This document shows positions 6,714-14,158 of a stretch of 15,060 nt of DNA, piece by piece. Origin of the DNA: Desulfarculaceae bacterium (lineage in GTDB: Bacteria; Desulfobacterota; Desulfobacteria; Desulfobacterales; Desulfobacteraceae); contig JAIPEK010000023.1 in the NCBI GenBank assembly GCA_021737205.1, forward strand, positions 1 through 15,060. Direction: 5' to 3'. Below the pieces are notes generated by a model that saw nothing but the letters and a program-made list of their open reading frames with translations, searched no databases and was not told the origin of the DNA. The position numbers and the translations under genes are program-made. Each line of letters opens with the position of its first letter. Positions within the stretch are counted from its first letter, which is position 1.

Positions 6714-9700
6714 TTATACCGGATCGTCACCAGCCTCTGTATGTGACCTGTGATTATCTGTTGGAGCAGTCCCTGAAAATTTTACGGTGATATCCCGCAC
6801 GATCATGTAAAGGGAGGGTACGTACACCAGGGTCAATACGGTGGCCGCCAGAAGGCCGAAGCAGATACTCACGGCCATGGGAATGAGAAACTGGGCCTGG
6901 AAACTGGTTTCCAAAAGAAGCGGAAACAGCCCGGCGATGGTGGTAAACGATGTCAAAAGAACCGGCCGGAAACGGCTTTTCCCGGACTCCACCACTGCAT
7001 CTTCGACTTTATCGCCCTCAATTATCCGGTTGTTGATAAAATCGATCAGGATCAACGAATCATTCACCACGATTCCGGACAATGCCACAATACCGAAAAT
7101 GCTGATGATCGTGATGGGAAATCCCATGATGAAATGACCGATTATCGCACCCACCAGCCCGAACGGTATGGCAGCCATGATAATCGCCGGCTGCATGTAG
7201 GACCGGAACTGGCTGGCCAGAAGCAGAAATATCACCATGGCCGCAAGCATGAATCCCTTTTTGAGGCTGTCAATCGATTCTTTTGTCCGTTTGGCCTGCC
7301 CTTCCAGGTCAAAAGAGATGCCCGGATACCGTTTGACCAGATCCTTGAGGAAGCCGTCCTTCAGATCGGTCACGATCTCCCGTGCATTGGCCGCGTCCTC
7401 GTTGAGATCCGAAATTACCGTGACCACCCGTTTTCGGTCCACCCGGTTGATTTCCGAATATCCCCGCAGGGTTTCGATATCCGCCACTTCCTGAAGGGGA
7501 ATCTCCCGGTTGTCCGGCGTCCGGATCCGCATTTCCTCGATGGATGAAATCCGCTCCCTCTCTTTCTTGCCATACCGCACCATGACCTTGATGTCATCCT
7601 TGCCACGCTGGATTTTCATCACCTCGTCCCCGTAGTACGCCTGACGGGTCTGGCGGGCTATGTCGGCCATGGTGACCCCGATTGACCTGGCCCCTTCCTT
7701 GACCCGGATGCGCTTTTCCATCTTGCCCGGCCTGAAATTGTCCGTGATATCGAAGGTTCCTGGATATTTTGCGATTTCTTTTTTCAAATCCTCGGCAGCT
7801 TTTTTGAGCTGTTCGAACCTGTCGCCTGCAAGCTGAATTTCGATCGGGTTCCCTCCCGGCCCTCCGCCCAAGGGGGAGAAGGTGAGCTTCTCCACCCCGG
7901 GGATCCCGCCGGTATACTCCCGCCATTTGGCCGTCACCTCGCTTGCCGGAAGGTCCGGCCGCAGGCCAGCCCCCTGGACTTCAATCCATACCTCGCCTGC
8001 ATGGGGACCGTGAACCCCGGGCTTCCAGTCCCTTCGGGGGATACTTCCCACAAGGGAAAAGGTATTCACCAGAAGATTTTTCTCCCCCTTCACCCGGTCG
8101 CTGAATGTATCATCCAGCTTGAAGGCGGCCTTCTCGATCCGCTTAATCGAGGATTCGGTTTTTTCAAACGGGGTGCCCAAAGGATAGACAATTTCAGCGA
8201 TCACCCAGTTGGAATCGCTTTTCGGAAAAAAGACAAAAGGGACATGCTCTCCTTTTACTGCCCCGATACTGATGATCAGAACCCCGATCCCCAGTGTCAA
8301 CGTAAAGTACCGGTTTTTGAGGGTATATTTGAGAAGCGGCGTATAAATTTTTCGGATAAACCGGTCCTGGGTCTTTTCCACCACCTTCCGCATCCGCTCG
8401 TGAAAAGAAAACAGCACAAACTGCTTTTTTCGCCCTGCCCCGGAGAGGGCCGAATCCAGATGAGCCGGAAGGATGATCAAAGCTTCCACAAGGGAAAAAG
8501 CCAGGATAGCGATTACGGCCTGGGGCATCACTGCAATGAATTTGCCCATGATCCCGGCGATGTGCATGAGCGGAAGAAACGCCACCATGGTGGTGCTCAC
8601 CGCCATGAGAACCGGTCCTCCGATCTGCTTCATGCTGTCCATCACCGCCTGCTTGGACGATTTGCCTGCCGAATAGTGGCTGAAGACGTTTTCCCCGACG
8701 ATGATGGCGTCATCCACAAGTATCCCCAGGGTCATGATAAACCCGAAAAGAGAGAGCATGTTCACGGAGGCACCGAAGTAGTCCAGAACGAGAAACGCAC
8801 CCATGAACGATATGGGAATCCCGGACGCCACCCAGAAGGCAAGTTTGAGGTTCAGAAACAGGGCCAGCACGATAAACACCAGGATGATACCCTGGGTGCC
8901 GTTTTTCAAAAGAAGATCGATCCGGTCCTTGACCATTTCGGACAGGTCGTACCAGGAGGCCATCTTCACACCATCCGGCAGGTTGTCCCTCTGGGATTTG
9001 ACGTACTCGATCACCCGATCGGATATGGCGATGGTGTCCTGGGCCGAAGTCCGGTTAATCTGGACCAAAGCGGCCGGTTTGCCGTTAAACCGGGCCTTGA
9101 GGTCCGTATCCTCGAACCCGTCGATCACGTCGGCCACATCCCCGAGGAGGACACGGGTTCCGTCCGGCCGGGTCTTCACGGGGATCCGTTTGAATTCAGC
9201 CCCGGTATACATCCGTCCCTTGGCCCGGACCACGAATTCCTCTCCTTTGGTCTTGATCTTTCCCCCCGGCAGATCGATGCTGCCGGATTCCACAGCCGCC
9301 GCCACCTGGTCAAATGAAAGGTTATACCGACGCATGCTCTCTTCAGAGAGTTCAATGGAGATTTCATACGCCCGGGTGCCGATCATCTCGGCAAGGGAAA
9401 TCGGGCCGGTGTCCACCAGATCATCCCGGATATTTTCCGCCGTATCCCGCAGCACCCTCTCCTTTACATCTCCGTAAACCGCCACGGTAATGGCGGGATC
9501 CCGGTTTTTGATCTCGACGATCACCGGTTCTTCAGCTTCTTCGGGGAAAGAATCTATCAGGTCCACCTCGGTTTTGACATCATCCAGGGTCTCGCGTATG
9601 TCCGTTCCTTTTTCCAGTTCCAGGTTCACCGACCCCACTCCTTCGCTGGAGGTGGAGTACATGGTTTTTATACCTTCAAGACCCTTGAGCTGCTCTTCAA

Positions 9701-9902
9701 TTTTAATGCAGATTCCTTCTTCCACCTCGTTGGGGGTCGCGCCGGGATACACCACGCTGATGTCGATCATGTCGAGTGCAAACTGGGGGAACATCTCCCG
9801 TCTCATGTTCAGAACCGTATATAGTCCGGCCACAATCACGAAGATCATGACAAGATTCACCGTTACCCGGTGTTCCACCGACCATTTCCCGAGCGCCCTC
9901 AT
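6714..9902 (-). CDS. RND-family efflux pump, inner-membrane transporter
   Basis: 1062 residues, the normal size for hydrophobe/amphiphile-type RND pumps (AcrB relatives), which use proton flow to export compounds through a trimer. The layout is classic: one N-terminal helix (12-32), a periplasmic loop (about 35-335), a helix bundle (336-485), a cytoplasmic linker with the 540s helix, a second periplasmic loop (555-870) and a final bundle (880-1040). GILVDDAIIVGEN (393-405) carries D397-D398, equal to the AcrB proton-relay pair D407-D408. In the TM10 segment GIVVNDSLILIDF (943-955), the position of AcrB K940 is N947. The adaptor gene ends 12 bases upstream in the same operon. No outer-membrane channel gene is present, so a TolC-like protein must come from elsewhere. 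Substrate cannot be read from sequence; a metal-exporting type is not suggested. Confidence 0.94.
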   Translation of the reverse strand: MRALGKWSVEHRVTVNLVMIFVIVAGLYTVLNMRREMFPQFALDMIDISVVYPGATPNEVEEGICIKIEEQLKGLEGIKTMYSTSSEGVGSVNLELEKGTDIRETLDDVKTEVDLIDSFPEEAEEPVIVEIKNRDPAITVAVYGDVKERVLRDTAENIRDDLVDTGPISLAEMIGTRAYEISIELSEESMRRYNLSFDQVAAAVESGSIDLPGGKIKTKGEEFVVRAKGRMYTGAEFKRIPVKTRPDGTRVLLGDVADVIDGFEDTDLKARFNGKPAALVQINRTSAQDTIAISDRVIEYVKSQRDNLPDGVKMASWYDLSEMVKDRIDLLLKNGTQGIILVFIVLALFLNLKLAFWVASGIPISFMGAFLVLDYFGASVNMLSLFGFIMTLGILVDDAIIVGENVFSHYSAGKSSKQAVMDSMKQIGGPVLMAVSTTMVAFLPLMHIAGIMGKFIAVMPQAVIAILAFSLVEALIILPAHLDSALSGAGRKKQFVLFSFHERMRKVVEKTQDRFIRKIYTPLLKYTLKNRYFTLTLGIGVLIISIGAVKGEHVPFVFFPKSDSNWVIAEIVYPLGTPFEKTESSIKRIEKAAFKLDDTFSDRVKGEKNLLVNTFSLVGSIPRRDWKPGVHGPHAGEVWIEVQGAGLRPDLPASEVTAKWREYTGGIPGVEKLTFSPLGGGPGGNPIEIQLAGDRFEQLKKAAEDLKKEIAKYPGTFDITDNFRPGKMEKRIRVKEGARSIGVTMADIARQTRQAYYGDEVMKIQRGKDDIKVMVRYGKKERERISSIEEMRIRTPDNREIPLQEVADIETLRGYSEINRVDRKRVVTVISDLNEDAANAREIVTDLKDGFLKDLVKRYPGISFDLEGQAKRTKESIDSLKKGFMLAAMVIFLLLASQFRSYMQPAIIMAAIPFGLVGAIIGHFIMGFPITIISIFGIVALSGIVVNDSLILIDFINNRIIEGDKVEDAVVESGKSRFRPVLLTSFTTIAGLFPLLLETSFQAQFLIPMAVSICFGLLAATVLTLVYVPSLYMIVRDITVKFSGTAPTDNHRSHTEAGDDPV

Positions 9903-9914
9903 GTACGCAGTATC

Positions 9915-11222
9915 CTACCCTTCCCCGTTTCCTTGTGCGGTATGTTTTCCCACCATTTTCAAATTCACCTTCTGACCGTCTGATGCACCCGGTACCTGGG
10001 TTGTGAGGACGATATCCCCTTCCTCAAGTCCCTGATCGATATATACTTTTTCCTCAAAATGCCGGAGTATTCCCACTTCGATTTTTTCAAGCTCCCCGTC
10101 TTTTACCAGGAAGAGCGTATTGCCCCGGCTTACAAGATAGCGGGGGATCTCGAATATATTATCCCTGGTGATACCGGCAAGACGGCACTTGACAAACACG
10201 CCGGGCCGGATAGCTACCGGTTCTTTCTCTTTTTTCACAGATTCCGGCGTGATTTCAAGGGTCAGCGGCAGGGTCCGGGTTTCCCGGTCCACCGAAGACT
10301 TGACCCTCAAAAGTTTCGCCCTGTATTTTCCTGCTTCGGCTCCGGCCGGGCCTGAAATCTCCACTTCAGCCTCGGGCCCGTCACCGGATCCCTGCAGGGG
10401 TCCGAGCCACTTGAGCTTGTCAATGGGAATCCGGACATCCACTTTGTACCGGTTCTTCTCAAAAGCAACCCCGAGTACCTGGCCGGCTGCAACAAATTCT
10501 CCCTGCTCGGCGGTCTTTTGGGTTATACATGCATCAAAATCCGCTTTTACTTTGGTTTTCTCAAAAGCAAGTTTTGCCTTTTCCAGATCCACCAGGGCCA
10601 TATCCAGGGCGTTCTGCTTCTGCGCTTTGAGCACATCGGACAATTGAAGCCGGTTGTTTATATCGTTGAGGTTCATCCGGGCGGCAAGCTTCTGTTTTTC
10701 CGCATTATCCAGGCTGTTGGCGGAAGCGTACTTCTCTTTTGACAGATTTTTTACCCGTTCATACTCATTTTCAGAAAGTTTCAGATTCCTGCGTGCAAGA
10801 ACCCTGTCCGACTCCAGGTTTTCGATTTCCTGACCGAGTTTTCGCATGTCTGCGCGGGCCTGGCGCACCCGAACCTGTGCGGAGTTTCGGTCATACCGGT
10901 ACGATCTTTGATCGATCCGGACAAACGTCTCTCCTTCCCGGATTTTACCGCCCTCTTCGAACGACGGATTGATATAGTCAATCCTGCCGGGGACCTCGGC
11001 GGAAATCTTCACGGACTTCACCGGTTCCACCGTGCCGAAGGCCTCCACCTCCATCACCCTGGAAATTTTATGCACCGTCATGCCCTCCACAAGGGGAGCG
11101 GCCTCCTTGACTTCCCTTTTTTCCGGTCCTGATTTAACCGAAACAAGAAAAACCGCGACGCCCAGGGCGCAGGAAATGACAATCACCGCACGTATGCTTC
11201 GGAACAAAACGCTCTTTTTCAA
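9915..11222 (-). CDS. RND periplasmic adaptor (membrane-fusion protein), TTG start
   Basis: 435 residues. It bridges the RND transporter encoded 12 bases downstream to an outer-membrane channel. A short basic end and a hydrophobic helix (about 12-28) anchor it in the inner membrane; VISC (15-18) loosely resembles a lipobox, but lies too early in the helix to be convincing. Then come barrel and lipoyl parts (about 60-106, GRIDYINPSFEEGGKIREGE), a long helical hairpin with coiled-coil composition (107-215), the second lipoyl half and a beta-barrel (217-345) and the membrane-proximal domain (350-430, ending QVPGASDGQKVNLK). The start is TTG at 11222: GGGAGG lies six bases before it, and no in-frame ATG occurs near. 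The ATG in between opens a reading frame of two codons only. Confidence 0.9.
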   Translation of the reverse strand: MKKSVLFRSIRAVIVISCALGVAVFLVSVKSGPEKREVKEAAPLVEGMTVHKISRVMEVEAFGTVEPVKSVKISAEVPGRIDYINPSFEEGGKIREGETFVRIDQRSYRYDRNSAQVRVRQARADMRKLGQEIENLESDRVLARRNLKLSENEYERVKNLSKEKYASANSLDNAEKQKLAARMNLNDINNRLQLSDVLKAQKQNALDMALVDLEKAKLAFEKTKVKADFDACITQKTAEQGEFVAAGQVLGVAFEKNRYKVDVRIPIDKLKWLGPLQGSGDGPEAEVEISGPAGAEAGKYRAKLLRVKSSVDRETRTLPLTLEITPESVKKEKEPVAIRPGVFVKCRLAGITRDNIFEIPRYLVSRGNTLFLVKDGELEKIEVGILRHFEEKVYIDQGLEEGDIVLTTQVPGASDGQKVNLKMVGKHTAQGNGEG

Positions 11223-11238
11223 TTCATGCCTCCCAAAT

Positions 11239-11264
11239 AAAAAAGACTGCCTGAACAGACAGCC
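11239..11264 (-). terminator. Small hairpin with T-run just before the adaptor gene
   Basis: On the minus strand, GGCTGTC (11264-11258) pairs with GGCAGTC (11251-11245) around a six-base loop, two of the seven pairs being G-U, and six T follow at once (11244-11239). This has intrinsic-terminator form. It ends only a few bases before the adaptor's ribosome site, so it either stops read-through from the stress-protein gene or acts as an attenuator within the efflux leader. A poorly matching promoter (TTGATT 11296-11291, GATAAA 11275-11270) lies just upstream of it. Confidence 0.45.
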
Positions 11265-11382
11265 TATCCTTTATCGCAACTGTTGGAAAAAATCAAGGGA
11301 TGACTTTTGAGGGGAACAGGCAGCGGACTTCCATATTTTATTCATGGACTGAGATATTAGATATCAGGTGTTAGCTAAAACC

Positions 11383-11493
11383 GTAACCGTTCACGGTTTA
11401 AAGTTGTCGGTTCACGGTTAAAGAAACGAAGGTAGAGGAGAATTAAGGGGTCCTCTTTGAAAAAACTGTGAACCGACAACCGTGAACGGTTAC
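11383..11493. repeat. Long inverted repeat, CCGTTCACGG family, copy 1
   Basis: GTAACCGTTCACGGTT (11383-11398) is the exact reverse complement of 11478-11493. A second block, 11404-11419, matches 11464-11479 at 15 of 16 positions, and AGAGGA (11434-11439) pairs with TCCTCT (11451-11456) near the apex, giving a hairpin of about 110 bases. The core CCGT-TC-ACGG is itself a small palindrome. It fills most of the gene-free space 11223-11526 between the stress protein and the efflux adaptor; the rest holds only the small hairpin before the adaptor. Related copies are at 12038-12151 and 14073-14151. Confidence 0.9.
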
Positions 11494-11526
11494 CTGAAAC
11501 CTGACAGCTATCATATAAAGCAAAGC

Positions 11527-11949
11527 TTACTTGAGTACAAGCACGGGGCAATCTGTGGCATGAAGGACTTTATGGGTGACGCTTCCGAGTATCAGCCCTT
11601 CCAGGTCAGACACCCCCCTCGACCCCATTATGATCATGTCCATTTTTTCGATCCCGGCCACTTCGGGGATGACCCTTCCGGGAGATCCTTCCAGAATCCG
11701 GGTTTCGAATTCGACTCCCTGTTTGTCCAGCATATCCACAAAAGGCTGAACAAGTTCTTCCGAATCCTTCATGATATCGTTGATCGCATTCTGGAAGTGC
11801 GGTTCGGCAAGAATCACCGGAAAACGCCTGTGGCAATGAAGGAGTGTGATTTTCGCCCCCACCGATTCGGCAAAATCAGCTGAATATTTTGCCGCATTCA
11901 TGGAATGCTCCGAACCGTCGACCGGTGTTAATATTTTTTTGATCTGCAT
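11527..11949 (-). CDS. Universal stress protein, UspA family, single domain
   Basis: 140 residues from the ATG at 11949, which has a perfect AAGGAGG four bases before it; an in-frame ATG 33 codons upstream gives a non-homologous, hydrophobic extension and is rejected. The protein begins MQIKKILTPVDGSEHS and carries the ATP-binding pattern G-x2-G-x9-G-S as G109, G112, G122 and S123, ending HATDCPVLVLK. It is therefore expected to be an ATP-binding Usp, a small cytoplasmic homodimer linked to starvation and stress. It stands alone between two long inverted repeats. Its target is not predictable from sequence. Confidence 0.95.
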   Translation of the reverse strand: MQIKKILTPVDGSEHSMNAAKYSADFAESVGAKITLLHCHRRFPVILAEPHFQNAINDIMKDSEELVQPFVDMLDKQGVEFETRILEGSPGRVIPEVAGIEKMDMIIMGSRGVSDLEGLILGSVTHKVLHATDCPVLVLK

Positions 11950-11982
11950 ATTGACCTCCTTAAATAGTGGTCCTTTACCTAT

Positions 11983-12011
11983 AATATAAAACAGAATCGG
12001 TGAAATGTATA
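11983..12011 (-). promoter_or_regulatory. Possible promoter of the stress-protein gene
   Basis: On the minus strand TATACA (12011-12006) is followed after 17 bases by TATATT (11988-11983), about 34 bases before the start codon at 11949. The -35 box is a weak match; the -10 is good. Confidence 0.35.
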
Positions 12012-12037
12012 GCGAATACGAAAGATTTTCGCAGGCG

Positions 12038-12151
12038 TAGGCGTTCACGGAACGTTGAAATTGGAAATTGAAAATTTGGCCTTCATGCCCGACCTTACCC
12101 TTCTCCCCAATTTCTACTTTCCAATTTCAAGTTTCAAGCCGTGAACGGCTA
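12038..12151. repeat. Long inverted repeat, CCGTTCACGG family, copy 2 with an AATTGG-type arm
   Basis: The left arm 12038-12079 (TAGGCGTTCACGG, then TTGAAATTGGAAA and AAATTTGG) pairs imperfectly with 12107-12151 (CCAATTTC, TTTCCAATTTCAA, CCGTGAACGGCTA). The outer ends share the core of the copies at 11.4 and 14.1 kb, while the inner part is a different, AT-rich repeat. It lies in the 339-base gene-free stretch 11950-12288, together with the stress-protein promoter and the hairpin after etfA; bases 12152-12227 show nothing else recognisable. Confidence 0.8.
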
Positions 12152-12227
12152 CAGATTTTCTCTGTTATCTCCGTTGAGAAGAGTGCAGACGGATTGAAAC
12201 CCGCGAGGGAGCAAGGGAGGAGCACCG

Positions 12228-12268
12228 GACGGGCCCGCACAAAAGGGAGGGGAAAATGCAGGCCCGTC
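12228..12268 (-). terminator. Hairpin downstream of etfA
   Basis: On the minus strand GACGGGCCTGCA (12268-12257) pairs with TGCGGGCCCGTC (12239-12228), 12 pairs including one G-U, around a 17-base loop rich in pyrimidines. It begins 20 bases after the etfA stop. No T-run follows, so termination is possible but not certain; it could stabilise the mRNA end. Confidence 0.5.
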
Positions 12269-12288
12269 TCGGTGTCGGTAAAAAGGTA

Positions 12289-13257
12289 CTACAGCTCTTT
12301 GACTTTTTCGGCGAGTTCGGGCATGAACTCGAGTATATCCTCGACAATTCCCACGTCCGCCACCTGGAAAATCGGCGCCTTGGGGTTCTTGTTCACCGCC
12401 ACGATGAATGGTTTGCCTTTGATGCCGCCCATGTGCTGGAACGAACCGCTTATGCCCATGGCCATGTACACCTTGGGTTTGACGGTCTGGCCGGATGTAC
12501 CCACCTGTCTGGATTTCTCAAGCCAGTGTGCATCCACTATGGGCCTTGAACAGGAGACAACTGCTCCCATTGCCTCGGCAAGTTCCTGTGCGATTTCGAT
12601 GTTTTCCTCTTCCTCGATTCCCCTGCCCACGGAAACCAGAACATCGGATTTGGTGATGTCCACTTCGCCGATTTCCGCTTCGAGCACTTCGAGAAAACGC
12701 CTTTTTGCAGTCAGATCGCCGGCATCCCCGGATTTGTCCACGACCTCTCCACCTGCCGAACCAGATTCCGCCGGTTCGAAAGCCCCTGGACGAATGGTGA
12801 TCACGGCACCGTTTGCCGCATCACAGGTCACATGGGTGGAAAACTGGCCGCCCAGGACTTCCCGCACGACTTTAAGCGTGGAACCGTCCATTCCTTCAAT
12901 ATCCACAACGTCCGAGACGCTCGGAGAATCAAGCTTTACGGAAAGCCCCGGGGCGAGATCCATGCCGAACGTGTTGTGCGGTCCCATGAATACGGCATCG
13001 GCAGGGAGAATGTTTACAAGCGCCTTGCGGATCACTTCGGCGTTGGGGTAGGCAAGCTCTTCCCCGCCGATTTTGATCACTTCCTTGAAGTATGCGGTCA
13101 TCTCACCTGCCGCTTTATCCAGAGCGTCCCCGTGTCCGGTCACGATCGCCGTGACCTGTGCGTTCGGGTCAATTTTGGCTGCAGCAGTGATGTACTCGTA
13201 CGCCACATCTTCAGCAGCGCCTTCCTTATGGGGTATATATGCGAATATCCGTGCCAT
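12289..13257 (-). CDS. etfA: Electron transfer flavoprotein, alpha subunit
   Basis: 322 residues. EtfA binds the FAD that accepts electrons from acyl-CoA or similar dehydrogenases. The C-terminal FAD domain is unmistakable: SRPIVDA (237-243), QVGTSGQTV (251-259), GISGSFQHMGGIKG (268-281), AVNKNPKAPIF (287-297) and ADVGIVED (300-307). The N-terminal 200 residues form the alpha part of the heterodimer interface. It overlaps etfB by one base (TAATG), so the subunits are translationally coupled. With the EMO-like gene in the same direction upstream, the likely job is carrying electrons from beta-oxidation to menaquinone. No extra ferredoxin domain is present. Whether this Etf can bifurcate electrons cannot be decided here. 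Confidence 0.96.
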   Translation of the reverse strand: MARIFAYIPHKEGAAEDVAYEYITAAAKIDPNAQVTAIVTGHGDALDKAAGEMTAYFKEVIKIGGEELAYPNAEVIRKALVNILPADAVFMGPHNTFGMDLAPGLSVKLDSPSVSDVVDIEGMDGSTLKVVREVLGGQFSTHVTCDAANGAVITIRPGAFEPAESGSAGGEVVDKSGDAGDLTAKRRFLEVLEAEIGEVDITKSDVLVSVGRGIEEEENIEIAQELAEAMGAVVSCSRPIVDAHWLEKSRQVGTSGQTVKPKVYMAMGISGSFQHMGGIKGKPFIVAVNKNPKAPIFQVADVGIVEDILEFMPELAEKVKEL

Positions 13258-14048
13258 TATCCCAGTCCTCCCTTGCTTTTGAGTTTTTCAATGAGCTTTT
13301 CAATGATCTCGTCTGTGGAGCCTTCCAGCATTTCAGCGCCTTCGCCGAGATCCGGTACAAAGTAATCCAGCCTTTTGACCTTTGACCCTTTTTCACCCAC
13401 TGAATTTTCCTCAATACCGAGATCGGATGCACTCTTTGTCGGGATTTCCACCTTGGCCACCTTCCGTATTCCCCGGATTCCCACGTAACGGGGCTCGTTG
13501 ATACCGGTCTGGATGGACAGCACGCAGGGAAGTTCAATCTCGTTCATTTCCTGGTTGCCGCCTTCAATTTCTCTTCCCGCTTTGATTTTGCCGCCGTCCC
13601 GGATTTCGATTTCATTGACCAGGGATGCATACGGCATGTCCAGCATCGCCGCCAGCATACCGCCCACTTCCGCCGCACCGTCGTCGGCCTGGGCGCCTGT
13701 CATGATAAGGTCGTACGCTCCGCTTTCCACTTCAGCCTTGAGGATGGCTGCGATGGACCGGCAGTCGGAGCCCTCGAACGCATCATCGGACAACAGAACC
13801 CCGTTGTTGGCGCCCATTGCCATCTCTCTTCTCAGCACCTCTTCGGACTCGTCATCTCCCACGGTTACAACGGTCACGTTTCCGCCGACTTTATCCACGA
13901 TCTGGATGGCTTCTTCGACTGCGTAGTTGTCCCATTCATTCACGGAATACACAAGATCGTCCCGATCGAGGTCATTGCCTTCACTGTTGAGCTCAAATTC
14001 ATTCTCAGCAGTGTCAGGCACCCGTTTCACACAAACCAAAATTTCCAT
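13257..14048 (-). CDS. etfB: Electron transfer flavoprotein, beta subunit
   Basis: 263 residues from the ATG at 14048, preceded by GGAGG five bases away; an upstream in-frame ATG at 14105 lies within the palindrome and is rejected. EtfB pairs with EtfA and binds AMP or a second flavin. Visible features are the start MEILVCVKRVPDT, VNEWDNYAVEEA (36-47), REMAMGA (74-80), TGAQADDGAAEVGG (117-130) and the family signature region IELPCVLSIQTGINEPRY (171-188) followed by GIRGIRK. The stop overlaps the etfA start. A 110-base gap holding an inverted repeat separates it from the EMO-like gene upstream. Confidence 0.95.
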   Translation of the reverse strand: MEILVCVKRVPDTAENEFELNSEGNDLDRDDLVYSVNEWDNYAVEEAIQIVDKVGGNVTVVTVGDDESEEVLRREMAMGANNGVLLSDDAFEGSDCRSIAAILKAEVESGAYDLIMTGAQADDGAAEVGGMLAAMLDMPYASLVNEIEIRDGGKIKAGREIEGGNQEMNEIELPCVLSIQTGINEPRYVGIRGIRKVAKVEIPTKSASDLGIEENSVGEKGSKVKRLDYFVPDLGEGAEMLEGSTDEIIEKLIEKLKSKGGLG

Positions 14049-14072
14049 TGTTACCTCCACATTTGTTATTTT

Positions 14073-14151
14073 GTAACCGTTCACGGTTGTCTGTTCACAG
14101 TTCACAGTTTTTTCAACCGTGAACCGACAACTGTAAACCGTAAACGGTTAC
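14073..14151. repeat. Inverted repeat between the EMO-like gene and etfB, CCGTTCACGG family, copy 3
   Basis: GTAACCGTTCACGGTT (14073-14088) pairs with AACCGTAAACGGTTAC (14136-14151) at 15 of 16 positions. Inside, GTTCACAGTT occurs in tandem on the left and GTGAACCGACAACTG on the right, giving alternative pairings. The outer arm is identical to that of copy 1 at 11.4 kb. It begins about eight bases beyond the stop of the EMO-like gene and ends 24 bases before the etfB start, so it would fold in the mRNA between two genes expected to be cotranscribed. Confidence 0.88.
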
Positions 14152-14158
14152 ATTTTTT

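Noticed and set aside
6479..6790. 103-codon frame across the palindrome
   Set aside because: It consists of the inverted repeat and the end of the antisense pump gene; no ribosome site and no homology recognised.
8001..9317. 438-codon open frame on the plus strand
   Set aside because: Antisense to the RND transporter; composition is His- and Gly-rich with no domain.
11383..11493. CRISPR array, because similar units recur in the 11.4-14.2 kb region
   Set aside because: Units are inverted, not regularly spaced direct repeats, and no cas genes are present.
12068..13051. 327-codon plus-strand frame starting in the repeat region
   Set aside because: Most of it is the complement of etfA, Ser/Thr/Pro-rich and without motifs, and its start lies in a palindrome.
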